A program made the translations under genes and the position numbers. DNA of 64,000 nucleotides, taken from contig BRKX01000002.1 of the NCBI GenBank assembly GCA_026008535.1, forward strand, positions 33,657,501 through 33,721,500, given 5' to 3'. The stretch comes from Perilla frutescens (lineage: Eukaryota > Streptophyta > Magnoliopsida > Lamiales > Lamiaceae). How positions within the stretch are numbered: position 1 is the first letter of the stretch; every line of letters starts with the position of its first letter. Shown piece by piece: positions 38,425-50,011 of the stretch. The notes below the pieces were generated by a model that saw nothing but the letters and a program-made list of their open reading frames with translations, had not been told where the DNA came from and did not search any database.

Positions 38425-39849
38425 TGATAAATTGAGATTTTGCACTAGTTTTTGTGTTATTTAATTGTTTATTCTAATTAGTTTACTCACAATTTTATCC
38501 CAATTTAATTGGATTTCACTCATTCTTAGAGTTTGGTATGTTTATTGGATTTTTGTAGGATTTTGTCTCCATTTATGATGTATTTTCGAGAAGAGAATAA
38601 TTGATGATGTCTCAAGGTCGTGCTTTGAAGAAATCGAGTCGAAAAAGAGACGGAACCATCGCATAAGAGGACTCGCAAGTAGCAGTCACGGGTTGAGTCG
38701 CGGATCAACAAAGGGCCGAGTTTCTGTGAGTTCGCGATAAAGAGGGGGTGTGAAAGAAGTAAACTCGCAACCGTGGTCGCGAGTAATCCAGAACTCGCGG
38801 ATATTCATGGCCACATTAGTTCATGTGGACTGTGACCCGAGCCGCAAATGACTGGGTCACGAGCAGAGAGGCGGGTCGTCTGGGCCAGTCTGATTCTGTG
38901 TAGGTTTTGGACTTTATTCCACTAAATATACACATGGTTTTTGTGCGAAAATTCCACACATTCCATCATACCCAAAAGTTGTCAACGGAGAGAAATAGCA
39001 AAGGAAAATGACGCGAAGAACAAGATCAAAGAATTCAAGATTTGTCAAGATTAGTGGCAGAATTAGACTTCCGAATTTTATTTACTTTAATCTTTTCATG
39101 TCATTGTTTACTTTGTGGATTATTTTAGTTATTTATTTTATTATGGAGAACTAAAATCCTAGTATTCTATGGTTGTTTATGATTCAGCTATGAAGTTCTT
39201 TTAATCTATTTTATTTTTATACTTATGATCTGGTTGTGTTTTGATTATTCTCGTGTTTATCTATATTATTTACCTGATCACTAAATAATACAATCTGATG
39301 TGTTAATTCATAAATCGAGAGATGCGTTTTAATATGTGATTCGGAATAAGTAATTGATTAATCAATATCACTCGACAAAGTTGCGGTTAATTTAGAGAGC
39401 AAAGAACCATATGAGCTATTGTAAGTTGCATGTTATATAATTAATGGACACATTGTTATTTAATTTGTGGTCTACAGTCTAGACACTTCGAGAGAAGGTT
39501 TAGGATAATTGAGTGGTTGCTCTAGCACAATTTAATTCCCAACATAAGTATAAGAATGAAATGATTAAATGAATGAATTAGTTGATGACTAATCAATTCT
39601 AGAATACGTCTTTTATTCATTATTTAATTTATCTGTGTTATTTCTGTGGTGACATTTATTGTTTCGATATTTTTATTCTTTTAGCAATTAAATTCAACTA
39701 TGTTAGGTGGTCTAGATAACTGTAGGGAGTTAGATTAATAAAATTAGTAGTTTAATTATTAAGTCTTTGTGGATACGACCTTGTTCACCGCTATTATAAA
39801 TCTCACTGTGTACTTGCAATTAGGTTAAATAATTACCGAACACAATACA
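38425..39849. mobile_element. Ty3/gypsy solo LTR (1425 bp), Athila-like, inside Copia-2
   Basis: The unit runs TGATAAATTG...ACACAATACA and splits the conserved segment between reverse transcriptase and RNase H. The flanks CAACA (38420-38424) and CAATA (39850-39854) are a near-match target duplication. Its right end contains CTTTGTGGATACGACC-type phrases and CTGTGTACTTGCAATTAG, typical of Athila/Tat-type gypsy LTR ends. No internal domains or second LTR are present. Confidence 0.75.
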
Positions 39850-39854
39850 CAATA

Positions 39855-40680
39855 TAGTACATTAAGCTACCAACTACACTAGCATAATGAATTCTATACA
39901 TTTCCACTATCTCATCTTCTGTAGCAGCACCTTGTTCTAGTGACAATTTCAAACCTTGCTTAACTGGTGTAGTAACAGCTTTGCAAAGATCCATAGTCTC
40001 TTCAACACTTTGTCAAGATAAGATGACTGGGTCGGACTTTAAGTTTTATTATCTCTATCTCTCTTGATTTCCATTCCAAGAATTACCTTAGCTTTACCAA
40101 GGTCTTTCATATCAAACTCAGCCTCTAGAATCTCTTTTGCTCTTCTGATTCCCTCTACAAACTCACAAGCCAGCAACATACCATCAACATATAGCAGTAG
40201 GTAAATGAGTGAATTACCCTCATTTTTGAAATAGATACAACTATCATACTTGTTTCTGATGAATTGTGAGATAACATGTACTCATCAAACCACATATACC
40301 ATTGTCTTGAACTTTTCTTTAGACCATACAAAGACCTCTTCAACCTACATGCTTTACTTTCAGAATGATCTACTGACACACCATCTGGAATCTTCATGTA
40401 GATTGTTTTCTTCAATTTTCCATGAAGAAATGTTGTAGTAACACCCATTTGATGAAGTTCCAAATCATAATGAGCAACCAGAGATAACATTATCCTAATG
40501 GAACAATGTTTTACAACATGAGAGAAGATTTCATTATAATCAATTCATTCTTTTTGAGAAAACCCCTTTGCTACCAGCCTAGTTTTATACATGATTCTTC
40601 TCTCTTCTACGGTTTCAGGTTTCTTTTTGTATATCCATTTGCATCCCACTAACATCTGATTCTTGGGTTTTTCTTCAATA
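39855..40680 (-). pseudogene. Copia-2 reverse transcriptase remnant
   Basis: At 40155-40490 the minus strand reads DLELHQMGVTTTFLHGKLKK and LKRSLYGLKKSSRQWYMWFDE, both copia reverse-transcriptase blocks. Further left, in another frame, are EILEAEFDMKDLGKAKVILGMEI and YASVVGSLMY-like pieces ending at the solo LTR. The YVDD-box area is mutated. Multiple frameshifts and stops are present. Confidence 0.88.
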
Positions 40681-41009
40681 TCTTAGTTATCAATCTTCTC
40701 CAGGGATAACAACTCTTCTTCCATAGCAACAAGCCACTTCTTCTTCTCTGAGCAGTTAATAGCTTCTGAATATGCTATGGGCTCATATGTTTCTACTTCA
40801 AGAGCAGAAAATAGAGCAAATGCGACCATATCATCATGAGCATATCTGGTGGTGGGAGGCTAAATTACTCTTCTCTTCCTGTCTCTAGTGAGTTGATAGT
40901 TATTGAAGTTGTTCGTTTCGTTTTCTTCTTGAGATTCTTCAAGAGGTTGATCTACTACAGTTGCAGTATCTTGATGATAGTTTCTAGCAACATGTGATTC
41001 AATTTCAAC

Positions 41010-41255
41010 TTAGAAACTCTATGTTTTAGAGCTTGATTCTTCATGATTCATCTTCAGAGGTAGCTTAGTTTCATCAAAAGTAACATCTCTGCTGGTGACG
41101 AGCTTCTGATCTTTCATACACCACAACTTGTATCCCTTCACTCTTTTAGGGTAGCCAACAAACACACACTTAATAGCCTTAGGTTCCAGTTTGTCTTGTT
41201 TAACATGAGCATATGCTAAACACTCTACAACTCTCAACATTCCGTAATCTGCAGG
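41010..41255 (-). pseudogene. Copia-2 integrase C-terminal remnant
   Basis: The minus strand reads MLRVVECLAYAHVKQDKLEP and KCVFVGYPKRVKGYKLW, the copia integrase C-terminal region. It continues the segment that ends at 50675 on the far side of the solo LTR. Confidence 0.88.
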
Positions 41256-43847
41256 TGTGATGCCCTGATCCCGAAATAGGAAGAGTTTGTCACTATAAAA
41301 TTTTAACTAATTTTTCTTAATAAAATATAATATGATAAATAAACAATTCATAATATTCCTTTTCAGATGAGACGAGCTGCATTTCAACTTAAAAATAACT
41401 CCATCAACACATCAACCTGACTCAAATGCACACAAGTACATATCAACCTAATAAATCAAGTCAACATTTATTTTTTTTAAATCGATTATCAAAGACATCA
41501 ACCTGCTAAAATAAAAGTTTAAAAGTCTCAATCGGATATATTTTAAATATAACTTGACCTCCAACCATCTTAATTCAAATTTCAAAGGAATTCAACATAC
41601 TTTAATAATAAAACTAAATGCACTTCTAACTTATAAAAGAGTTAAGTAGAATCTTAAGCGCACATAAGCGCGATCATTTAAAAAAATAACATGTAGCGGA
41701 AGCAGCTTAAAGAATTTAAAATCTTAACACATTAGTTTCATTTAGATTTAACCAAATAATCATATTAATAAACATATAGTCCAACTCCAACTGCCATCGT
41801 CCTTTAGCCAGCTTCAAACTCCTTGACTTGTAATCATTTGAAAATATTTGGGTTTGAGTGCCAGAAAACACTCAGTGGGTATAACATTTGTAAAATGAGT
41901 GAAACACACATATTTCACATAAAACTATTGGTTAACACATAGCAAAGTGAATTACATGCACTTGAGACATATGTCACCTGGGCTTGTGTAGGATATGACC
42001 ACATAGCTGTAGGGTGATATTAACCACAACTGTAGGTATGATTCGTATCTTAGCCCTTTCGGCCTTGAATACTAATCGTAAACTGTAGGGTTGCCACATA
42101 ACAATAGGGTGAAGTAAAATCACATCAGAACTATAGGCAAGTAACATTGCAATTCACATTTGCGTCATAGCACATAGATTCACAGATTGTGATAAACTTG
42201 AATTTTTAACTCACATAAATAGTAACATTTCATAGAATATATGAATCCGACATATATAAACATTTAAAAACATTTATAATTAAACTTTAGAATTTAAATA
42301 ATTAATTCATATAAATAACAACATTAATTACGTAAATAATTCAAGATGAGTTTAGTTATAACCCACCTTAATAATCTCGATGCGTATGAGGTGTTGCGGT
42401 GATATCCTAAAACTGTGCCAAGTTGCTCATTGGCCTATAAATCGACGAGAATATTCTAACTTAAAAACTAGTCACGGCTATTAACTAATAGCTTAAAGCT
42501 ACAAATACAATTATAAACGTATTTCTAAACATCAATATTCAATGAGCTTTAATGAGGTTAAACGTAAGTAAACATAGTAATTGGTGTACAATTAATTCAA
42601 TGATAATTGAGCTTCCCTTTTTAAAAATGAAGGATTATAACCCTCAATGAAAGATTATTTGAGAATAAAATATTTTGGACAAGATAACATAATTTCAAAA
42701 GATAGGGGAATAAATCATACTTTCTATTTACAATTTAATCCATATTTTCCTCAATTTCTCATCAAATAATCATTTATCTTTTGCTGCAATAGCAAAGCAA
42801 TCCCTTTTTATTAAAATAACTCTTATGATGGAACAACGATACATATATACATATTCTCTTTCCAAAATTCACGATGGCAATATGCTCAAGTTTGGTCCAT
42901 CTCAAATGCACTCTGTACTTGGTTTAAAACTCCAAAAATCAATCACAGCTCATCATACTTAATCAATATAACACTAGTAACACTTATCCAATGGTAAACA
43001 ATAGGAATTTCATGTTCTACAATTTTTAGATTTTCGAAATTAACATCCTTACTTTTAATCTAGGATTTGGGATCCAAACAACTTCTAAAAAAAACATGTA
43101 TTAAGATATATATACATGAAGTACATGATGAGGAGTTTCTAACCATGTGGGAAGAGAAGAACTTTAGCTGGGGAAAGGATAGGAACGTGCTGTCAATGCA
43201 ACAACAACAACAGCGGCGGCCATCGACGTCCAACATGGGTTTTCCGTAAACTTTCGACACAAATATGCTCGACCAAACAACATCGAAATCAGAATATTAT
43301 ATATAAACGTAAATCTTGTAGGGAGAGGTTTCTAACCTTGTAAAACGTGATGGATTTTGATCCTAGAAAAAGGTTGAGAATGCGCAACCAAGGTAACAAC
43401 CGCAACCGAATCCCGTGAGGCAGCAGTTTTGTGTCAGCTTTCGACATAAAAATAGAGGCCTAAAAGAACTTTGGTCTACGATCAGAGACTTGATACATAT
43501 AGCCTGTAAGTAGAGGTTCGAAATGGTATAAAGTTGAGGCGAATCGGACAGTTGGATCGGCCGAAAATCGCACCGCAAGTCAGCTGCGGCACAAGGTGGC
43601 GAAACAGCAGATCTGACTACTTCTAGCTTTCGTTTTCAACTTTTCGGACACCTATTTAAACGGAATCTTGTGTACGTGCAATCTAATGGACTATAGGAAG
43701 ATTATGGTATAATTTTCGTAATTTTTAGCTATGATTTGTATGATGAACGATGGGTACTAAGATAAAGGAAACCAGTGGCGGACGCAGAAAAAAATATTAG
43801 AGGGGGTTGTACAACTTGTACTATTTCATATATAGTCTAAATTTTTT

Positions 43848-44720
43848 TCACCGAGACATAGATTTATATATAATAACACAACATAAAATGATATCCAAAA
43901 TCAAAATCATACTAGTGATAAAAGAAGTAGCATCATCTCGTACATTTTGCAACACTTGCTCAACTGAAGGCCACATAAAGCTCAAACGAAGCAAAGTCAA
44001 GTAATGTGTACCCCAACTAGTATCCCAGGGTCTTACCAAATTGGTTTCCTGATTTTGACCACTTCCACTTTCCCTTTCTCCACCATCAAGTTCACTAATT
44101 AGCCTCTCATGCTCTAACTCTCTAAGTCGATCTCTTCTTTTACAAGAAGTTGCGGTCGTGTTCACAATCATGCTGACATAGTTAAAAAAATCTATCATTG
44201 TCGTATTTCTCTTAGCAACATCAATAATAATCAACTGGAGTTGATGGGAGAAACAATGAGCATACATAGCATATGGATTTTCTTGCAATATTAAAGATTT
44301 TAATCCATTGAACTCGCCCCGCATGTTTGATGCTCCATCATATCCTTGACCTCTAATTTTGGATAATGATAAACCATGCTGTACAAATAAATTATCAATA
44401 GCATTTTTCAATGATTGAGAACTAGTCTCAACCACATGGCCAATTGCAAGAAATCTTTCAATTACACAACCTTCTTTGTTCACATATCTTAAAATAACTC
44501 CCATTTGCTCTTTCATCTCATCAACCAAAAGAGTGAAAACACTATCTCCAATATCATTAACAATGGCAAGTGTGATCTTTGAAGCACATGCGCGTGCTAA
44601 TTCTTTTTGAATTTTTGGAGAAGTCATTTGATTATTTCCAGGAGCATTTTTACCCAAAACTTTGAAAATATCTTTGTTTCGTTGACTGTACCAATCAAGC
44701 AAATCTAGAAAATTACCTTT
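43848..44720 (-). pseudogene. hAT transposase, central part (DUF4371/RNase H-like core)
   Basis: Reading on from the CACTA border the frame gives GNFLDLLDWYSQRN, then CASKITLAIVNDIGDSVFTL, LVDEMKEQMGVILRYV, GQGYDGASNMRGEFNG and YAHCFSHQLQL, hallmarks of hAT transposases of the DUF4371 group. The acidic residues of the DDE core (VDEM and YDGA regions) are present. The frame ends within 43848-43950 without the C-terminal dimerisation domain. Confidence 0.9.
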
Positions 44721-45737
44721 CACTACTAGAAAAACGCTAATAGACAACGCGTTAAAGACAACGGTTTTGTCTCTACCCGTTGTCTTTATAGAGATAGACA
44801 ACGGGTAAAGTCAAAACTGTTGTCTATCGCCGCATTTTTTATTTTTTTTTTAATTTATTTTCGCACAACGGTTGAAAAACCCGTTGTCTATATGTTAATA
44901 GACAACGATCGATCAATAGCCGTTGTCTGTATCAGCGTTTTCACATAGACAACGTGATATAAACAACGGGTTGTCTAACCGTTGTGGAAGGACAACGGTT
45001 ATGACTAAACCGTTGTCTGTGTGATTGGTAAAACGACGTCGTTTTTTTCAGAAACTAAAATAAATTGGATATCCCCAAATTCATTTAGGTCGCGCGAAAC
45101 AAAATACTTTTGCCCCCAAATTAAATTGAACGGCGCTTTGAAGAGCAAGTCGCGCCGCCTCCGCCGTGGGACGTCCACCATCGCCGTCGCCGCTGTGAGA
45201 CGTCTCACCATTGTCGCCGACCCGCCGGAGTTGAATTAAGGTTCGTTGAAGGTGCGGTTTGGAGATTAAAGCAGCAGCAAAATCAGAGTTAGATTGAGCC
45301 TTCATCACCATAAAGCTCCAAACATTCAACACCAGATGAGGGCCATGTGTTGCGGTTGTGTTCTTGGACGTCTTTCCATGTGGATTATTCAATTTTAGGT
45401 TTTTTTTCTTCTTCTTTTCTCAGTTACTAATTTCATCTTGCTTGGGTTTGCTTCGAAGCGAATGGTGCAATCAAACTCAGCAAAAGGAATAAAAAAAGAG
45501 AAAACAAAAATAACAATTTGTACACGAGACTCTAGAAGATGGTTCATAGCCATTAAATCATGCGGTGAAAGAGGATACAAATCTGCAGAAAAATGGGTTA
45601 TAGATCATTAGTAATTGATGAGCTTATAGTTCTAAACTTCTCTTCATTTGTGCGATTATTGATTTAGATTTTCTGCTGCTGCAAAAGTTGTTCTAAACTT
45701 CTCTTCATTTTCACAGTTTAGTAGATAAGCTCATTTG

Positions 45738-45833
45738 AAACTTGCTGCTGCAAAAGCTGTTCTTCGGCTATTAAAGAAGTGGGAGCACAGAATTCCTGTT
45801 GATATTCTTTACCTTGCATTGAAAACTTCAGAG
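45738..45833 (+). pseudogene. Captured exon resembling sister-chromatid cohesion protein PDS5
   Basis: The frame reads KLAAAKAVLRLLKKWEHRIP then VDILYLALKTSE and stops at a GT donor-like GTAGAG. The pattern AAKAVLRL...W..KIPVD.F.LTL is what I recall from plant PDS5 proteins. Upstream, a CACAG acceptor precedes AGTAGATAAGCTCATTTG, whose reading would need a frameshift to fit. The fragment is short, so the family call is tentative. Confidence 0.5.
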
Positions 45834-46438
45834 GTAGAGTTTCCCTAATCTTATTACCCTGAAAACAGAAAGTGACGCACTTCTCACTCTCTCAATGTGT
45901 CCCCTTGATTTTTTTTTTTGGGTAAACTTAAGTTTGGTTTGCTTTTTTGGATGATATGATAAAATGGACTCATGCAAATTGTTGACTTTGGTTAATTGGT
46001 TTATTTTTTTTAATGCTTGTGCCCTGATTTTGGTTAATTGGTTTATTTTTTTTACTGAGGGTTCCATGAATACTACGTATTGTAGTTGCCTCATTCATGT
46101 TAATTTCGACTAGATGCTTTTTTGTTGAGAAAACAATTCTATATAAAGTTAGCAATACTGGAGTTGTTTGGTTTTGTAGCAAGAGAGGATGTTAGATTGC
46201 ATTTATTTAAATATCTGTTCTAGAGGATTAAAAGAACCCAGCTGAGAAGATAAATTATTACTTTATTTATTTTCACTTTTTACAATCTCGATCTCAATTA
46301 ATCAAGACTGAATTGAAGAGCCTCCTTTGAGCCAACTAATTAACTTTAGTATAGTAGATCATTAGGTGTTGCATCACATTCCTACTTATCTATTGGACTC
46401 GATCGAGCTAATTGTCTTGAAGCTGCCAACAGCACTAA

Positions 46439-46461
46439 TATATATATATATATATATATAA
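46439..46461. repeat. (TA)n microsatellite in CACTA-2
   Basis: About 11 TA units. Confidence 0.95.
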
Positions 46462-46858
46462 TAGGTACAGTATATATGATATACACTTTGGTTTTATCAT
46501 CATAATGCCAAAGACCGCCAATTTAGCTTTCTCTCTCTAAACCCCTCATGGTCAGGGTCTCAGGGACAAAGGCAAAACTCCAATTTTAATATGTCAAGAG
46601 TCACATTTACACATAGATAGCAATAAAACTGATGCGTTCAATGTAATAATAAATCCTCGCTGCTAACTGCTCTCTTGTCAAATATTTTTTGCCATGTCAG
46701 TAATGGAGGTTGTTTTATGCTGCACTTTTAGACAGATTAGCTGCAATTAAGGAGACAAATGCAGCAGGCCTTTGCATTAGTGTCCAAATCCCAGCATATC
46801 TACAACCATCATCATTTATCTAAACTATTTGTTTATTCATTTAAAATCATAAACCCAC

Positions 46859-46935
46859 ACGCCTAACTAATAATATTGCCTACATAGGATTATTTAGACA
46901 CGGTGTCCATGCCTAACTAATAATATTGCCTACAA
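46859..46935. repeat. Direct repeat of about 27 bases in CACTA-2
   Basis: GCCTAACTAATAATATTGCC occurs twice, near 46861 and 46910, about 49 bases apart. Confidence 0.85.
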
Positions 46936-46940
46936 GTGAG

Positions 46941-46941
<1 letters not shown>

Positions 46942-46982
<41 letters not shown>

Positions 46983-46983
46983 T
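46942..46983. repeat. (ATT)n microsatellite in CACTA-2
   Basis: About 14 trinucleotide units. Confidence 0.95.
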
Positions 46984-47192
46984 CTCATTTACTTTCTTCT
47001 TTTTTTGGTATTATTTGGCTTCAAGTTTGCAATATACATGCATATGATTGAATAATGTTTGCTAGAGTAAGAAATGAATAGATAGAACTTATATATGTTG
47101 AATTTCACCGATTATAGCTTTTTAACATATTAGAACTTTTAGGGAAAAAAAAAGAACTTATTGTCTGGTGTAGTTGTATCTTATCTATGTAG

Positions 47193-47802
47193 TTTTCATT
47201 GGGTCCTTACGGTGATTGATCCACACAATGAAACTGTGTACTTTTTGGATCCATTGAGTAATGAAATTCATCGTGAGCAGTGGAAGGATGTCGTGGACAT
47301 GTAAGTTCTATTAGTTTGTATTTTAAGGTTATCTAACATATATAATAATGTACATTTTCTATTTTAATTTATCTAGGGCTATAAAATTGTTCAATGTGAG
47401 TTTAGGGAAACGAGGAAGGAAAAATCCTATTTGGGAGCTGATAAAGGTATAAAAATTTTCCCCAAAAACTTATTTAATATACACAATTCAATTTATTTAT
47501 GTTACAGTTAAAATATTCTTTTTACACAGTGTCCACAACAACCTGATTCCAAGCAATGTGGGTTCTATGTAATGCGCTACATGAAAGAAATAATTGAAAA
47601 TTGTGGATCTTCGGACTCTATTGCACTGTCTTCATTGGTAATTATCCTAAAATGTTATATATTTCTATTATTAACAATTATCTTTTAAATAATTGTTTAA
47701 TATGTGTTATTTTCTTAGTTTTCCGAAGGATGTTACACTCGACGGGAAATTGATGAAGTTCGTATCGAATGGGCTGAGTGTGTCCAAGATTATACAGATT
47801 GA
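47193..47802 (+). pseudogene. Captured ULP1-type (C48) SUMO protease catalytic domain, four exons
   Basis: Exons 47193-47300, 47377-47446, 47530-47637 and 47719-47802 join in one frame with GT-AG borders and end at a TGA. The catalytic parts of a C48 cysteine protease are present: His in HWVLTVIDP, Asp in VYFLDPLSNE, and Cys in QPDSKQCGFYVMRYM. No upstream part of the gene is seen and no clear start codon, so it is a truncated copy. ULP1 enzymes remove SUMO from proteins. It lies on the + strand, opposite to the hAT transposase. All catalytic residues and the frame are intact, which is unusual for a random captured piece. Confidence 0.85.
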
Positions 47803-48597
47803 CATTGTAAGTTTGAATGATTAATCTTAACTTTGCTTCTTTTAAATTAATATGACATGCATTAATGGAATTGATACTTAATTAGACAATTGTTTTTTTA
47901 GTTGAGTTGATGATGAAGTGGCCATTCTTATAAGTGAGGCAAGGGAAGGAGCAGAAGGCTAGAAAAGTCGAACTTTTTACTACTTGAGCTTATGAACTTA
48001 TAACAATGTTGAATGCAAAATATTTAATATTAGTTTATCTCGGATTTAATTATGTTATTTTGGGGAACTTACATGTTGTATTATTGATTTTGTATACATT
48101 ATGGTTATTATGTAATGAATTATTGTTCGGTTTAATTGTTTATTATTATGGGAAATTTTGTAAATAAACAGGGCTATATGTATTTAAAAATAGCAGAAAG
48201 AAATTAAAAAAAAAAAGACAACGGTCACAGAAAGCCGTTGTCTGATGGAAAAAAAATTTACAACGGTCAGATATCAACCCGTTGTCCATTTCAATACAGA
48301 CAACGGTTTTTCATAAAAACCGTTGTCTACATTTAAACACACAACGGTTGTCCTAAAAAACCGTTGTCTATGAAATAATAGACAACCGTTTTTTAGGACA
48401 ACCGTTGTCTTTTTTTAATGTGTTTTCTAAATTTAACAACGGTCAAAATAACCGTTGTCTATTATTATAAAGACAACGGGTATTGACCGTTGTCTATCAG
48501 CGTGCGCTAATAGACAACACCTTTATAGACAACGGGCGATTTCTCTATAGACAACGGGGAATACCCGTTGTCTATTAGCGTTTTTCTAGTAGTGTTT

Positions 48598-49278
48598 ATT
48601 TATAGAAGTAGTTGACTCATCATGTCCACGAAAAGGCAATCCTTATTTCAAAAGAAAACGAGTGACATCCAACACCGCCGTTAATCGGGCTCGATAAGCA
48701 ATATCCATCTCACGACTATTTGTTCGAAACATATTTGTCACACTATGTCTTTGATCTTGAAAAGCCTCAAACTGTATTCTAGCATAGTTGTGACGACTAT
48801 TTACAGCACCAACATGATCATTGAATTTCTCTTTTGCTTTTTTCCAATTTCTAAATCCCGTTTTTGTAAATACTTCATCTCCACAATGACCCCTTTTATC
48901 TGATGGTTTGAAAAGATAGCACCAGAAATAAAAGACTGCATCTTTTGATATACTATACTCTAGCCATACAAACTCCTTATACCAAAAATGTTTAAAGCTC
49001 TTATCTTGATCAACTTGAAATGTTTTCGGATAAATACGATCGTTTATTTGACAAGGCCCCCTTGTCAAATATTCTCTCCATACTTGATCTCGAATAGCAA
49101 TATCAAATTCATCTATTGGTTTTCTCAAACCCGGATCACTAACAACATCATCCAAATTAAATCCCACCTCTACCCGAACCTGAGGACTATCTATTGATTC
49201 AGCAACAATATTAGGTTCATTCGAAGAAGAAGGTGATGAAGAGACACCATTACAAAGTTTTTTATAATATCGCTTCAT
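48598..49278 (-). pseudogene. hAT transposase, N-terminal part (TTF-type zinc-finger region)
   Basis: The frame opens with MKRYYKKLCNG at 49278 and includes WREYLTRGPCQ, HFWYKEFVWLEYS and CYLFKP, the pattern of TTF-type zinc-finger transposases of the hAT superfamily. It reads on to DVTRFLLK and then an in-frame stop at 48640-48642, where relatives read on into GLPFRGHDES. The frame after that stop continues to the CACTA border at 48597. The stop alone would disable the protein. Confidence 0.85.
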
Positions 49279-49984
49279 TATCTACACAATACAAAATTCA
49301 ATATAGTTTAATACACAAAATTATAGTAGTAGTATCAATACATTTAATTTTTCAATTATAAGTATATAATATATTCTATAAAATTCTCAATTCAAAATAT
49401 AAACTAAAACCAAAATATATTTAATAATATCATACAAAGAACAAAATTCTGCACAATCTGAACTAAGAATATAAAATTAACTTACAAATCTGAATTGAAG
49501 ATAAGAAGCAGCGCACACAGCCCACTGATGATTGACGAAGATGGAACAGAGAAAAAGAAAAAATTTTGTCTTTATTTGAAGGGAACTTTTACTTTCTTTA
49601 ATTTATTTTTGGTTTGCACGTCACTTTTCCTTTTCTTGTAAAAGGGAATGAACCCTTTTTAATTAAAAATCGTTTTTCAACTACTGACACTTTTTACTTT
49701 ATTGTTTATAAAAATCTTAAATATATTATTAAAATATTATTATTTGATACTTGATAGTCATTAGTCAACAGATAATAGATACAATACTTATATTATATAT
49801 GATCTTCATCGTCTTTTTCTTCAAGTTTTCATGGCTTCCAAGCTTCATCTATGGCGATCGCGTGAGCAGAGACATCAATCTTTTTTTTTTCCTTCTTCCC
49901 GATCTTTTCGATTTGCCGACGTTGGGGGGCTAAGAAAAAAAATATATTCTGACAACCCTATAAAAAAAATTTATTTTTCAGTTA

Positions 49985-50011
49985 GGGGGGGCTGGAGCCC
50001 CCCAGCCCCCC
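49985..50011. other. G/C-rich hairpin near the right end of the hAT element
   Basis: GGGGGGCTGG and CCAGCCCCCC form a perfect 10-bp stem with a loop of about 6 bases, 15 bases inside the hAT terminus. Confidence 0.85.

Larger units (their letters stand above)
44721..48594. mobile_element. Non-autonomous CACTA transposon (CACTA-2) carrying captured gene fragments
   Basis: The inverted termini start CACTACTAGAAAAACGC and are identical for 29 bases at the two ends. A 3-bp duplication TTT flanks it (44718-44720 and 48595-48597). Both subterminal zones are packed with GACAACGG/CCGTTGTC motifs (44735-45022 and 48218-48575), the likely transposase-binding repeats. There is no CACTA transposase. The interior holds a GC-rich gene-like fragment (about 45120-45240), a PDS5-like exon (45738-45833) and four ULP1 exons (47193-47802). 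Confidence 0.96.
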
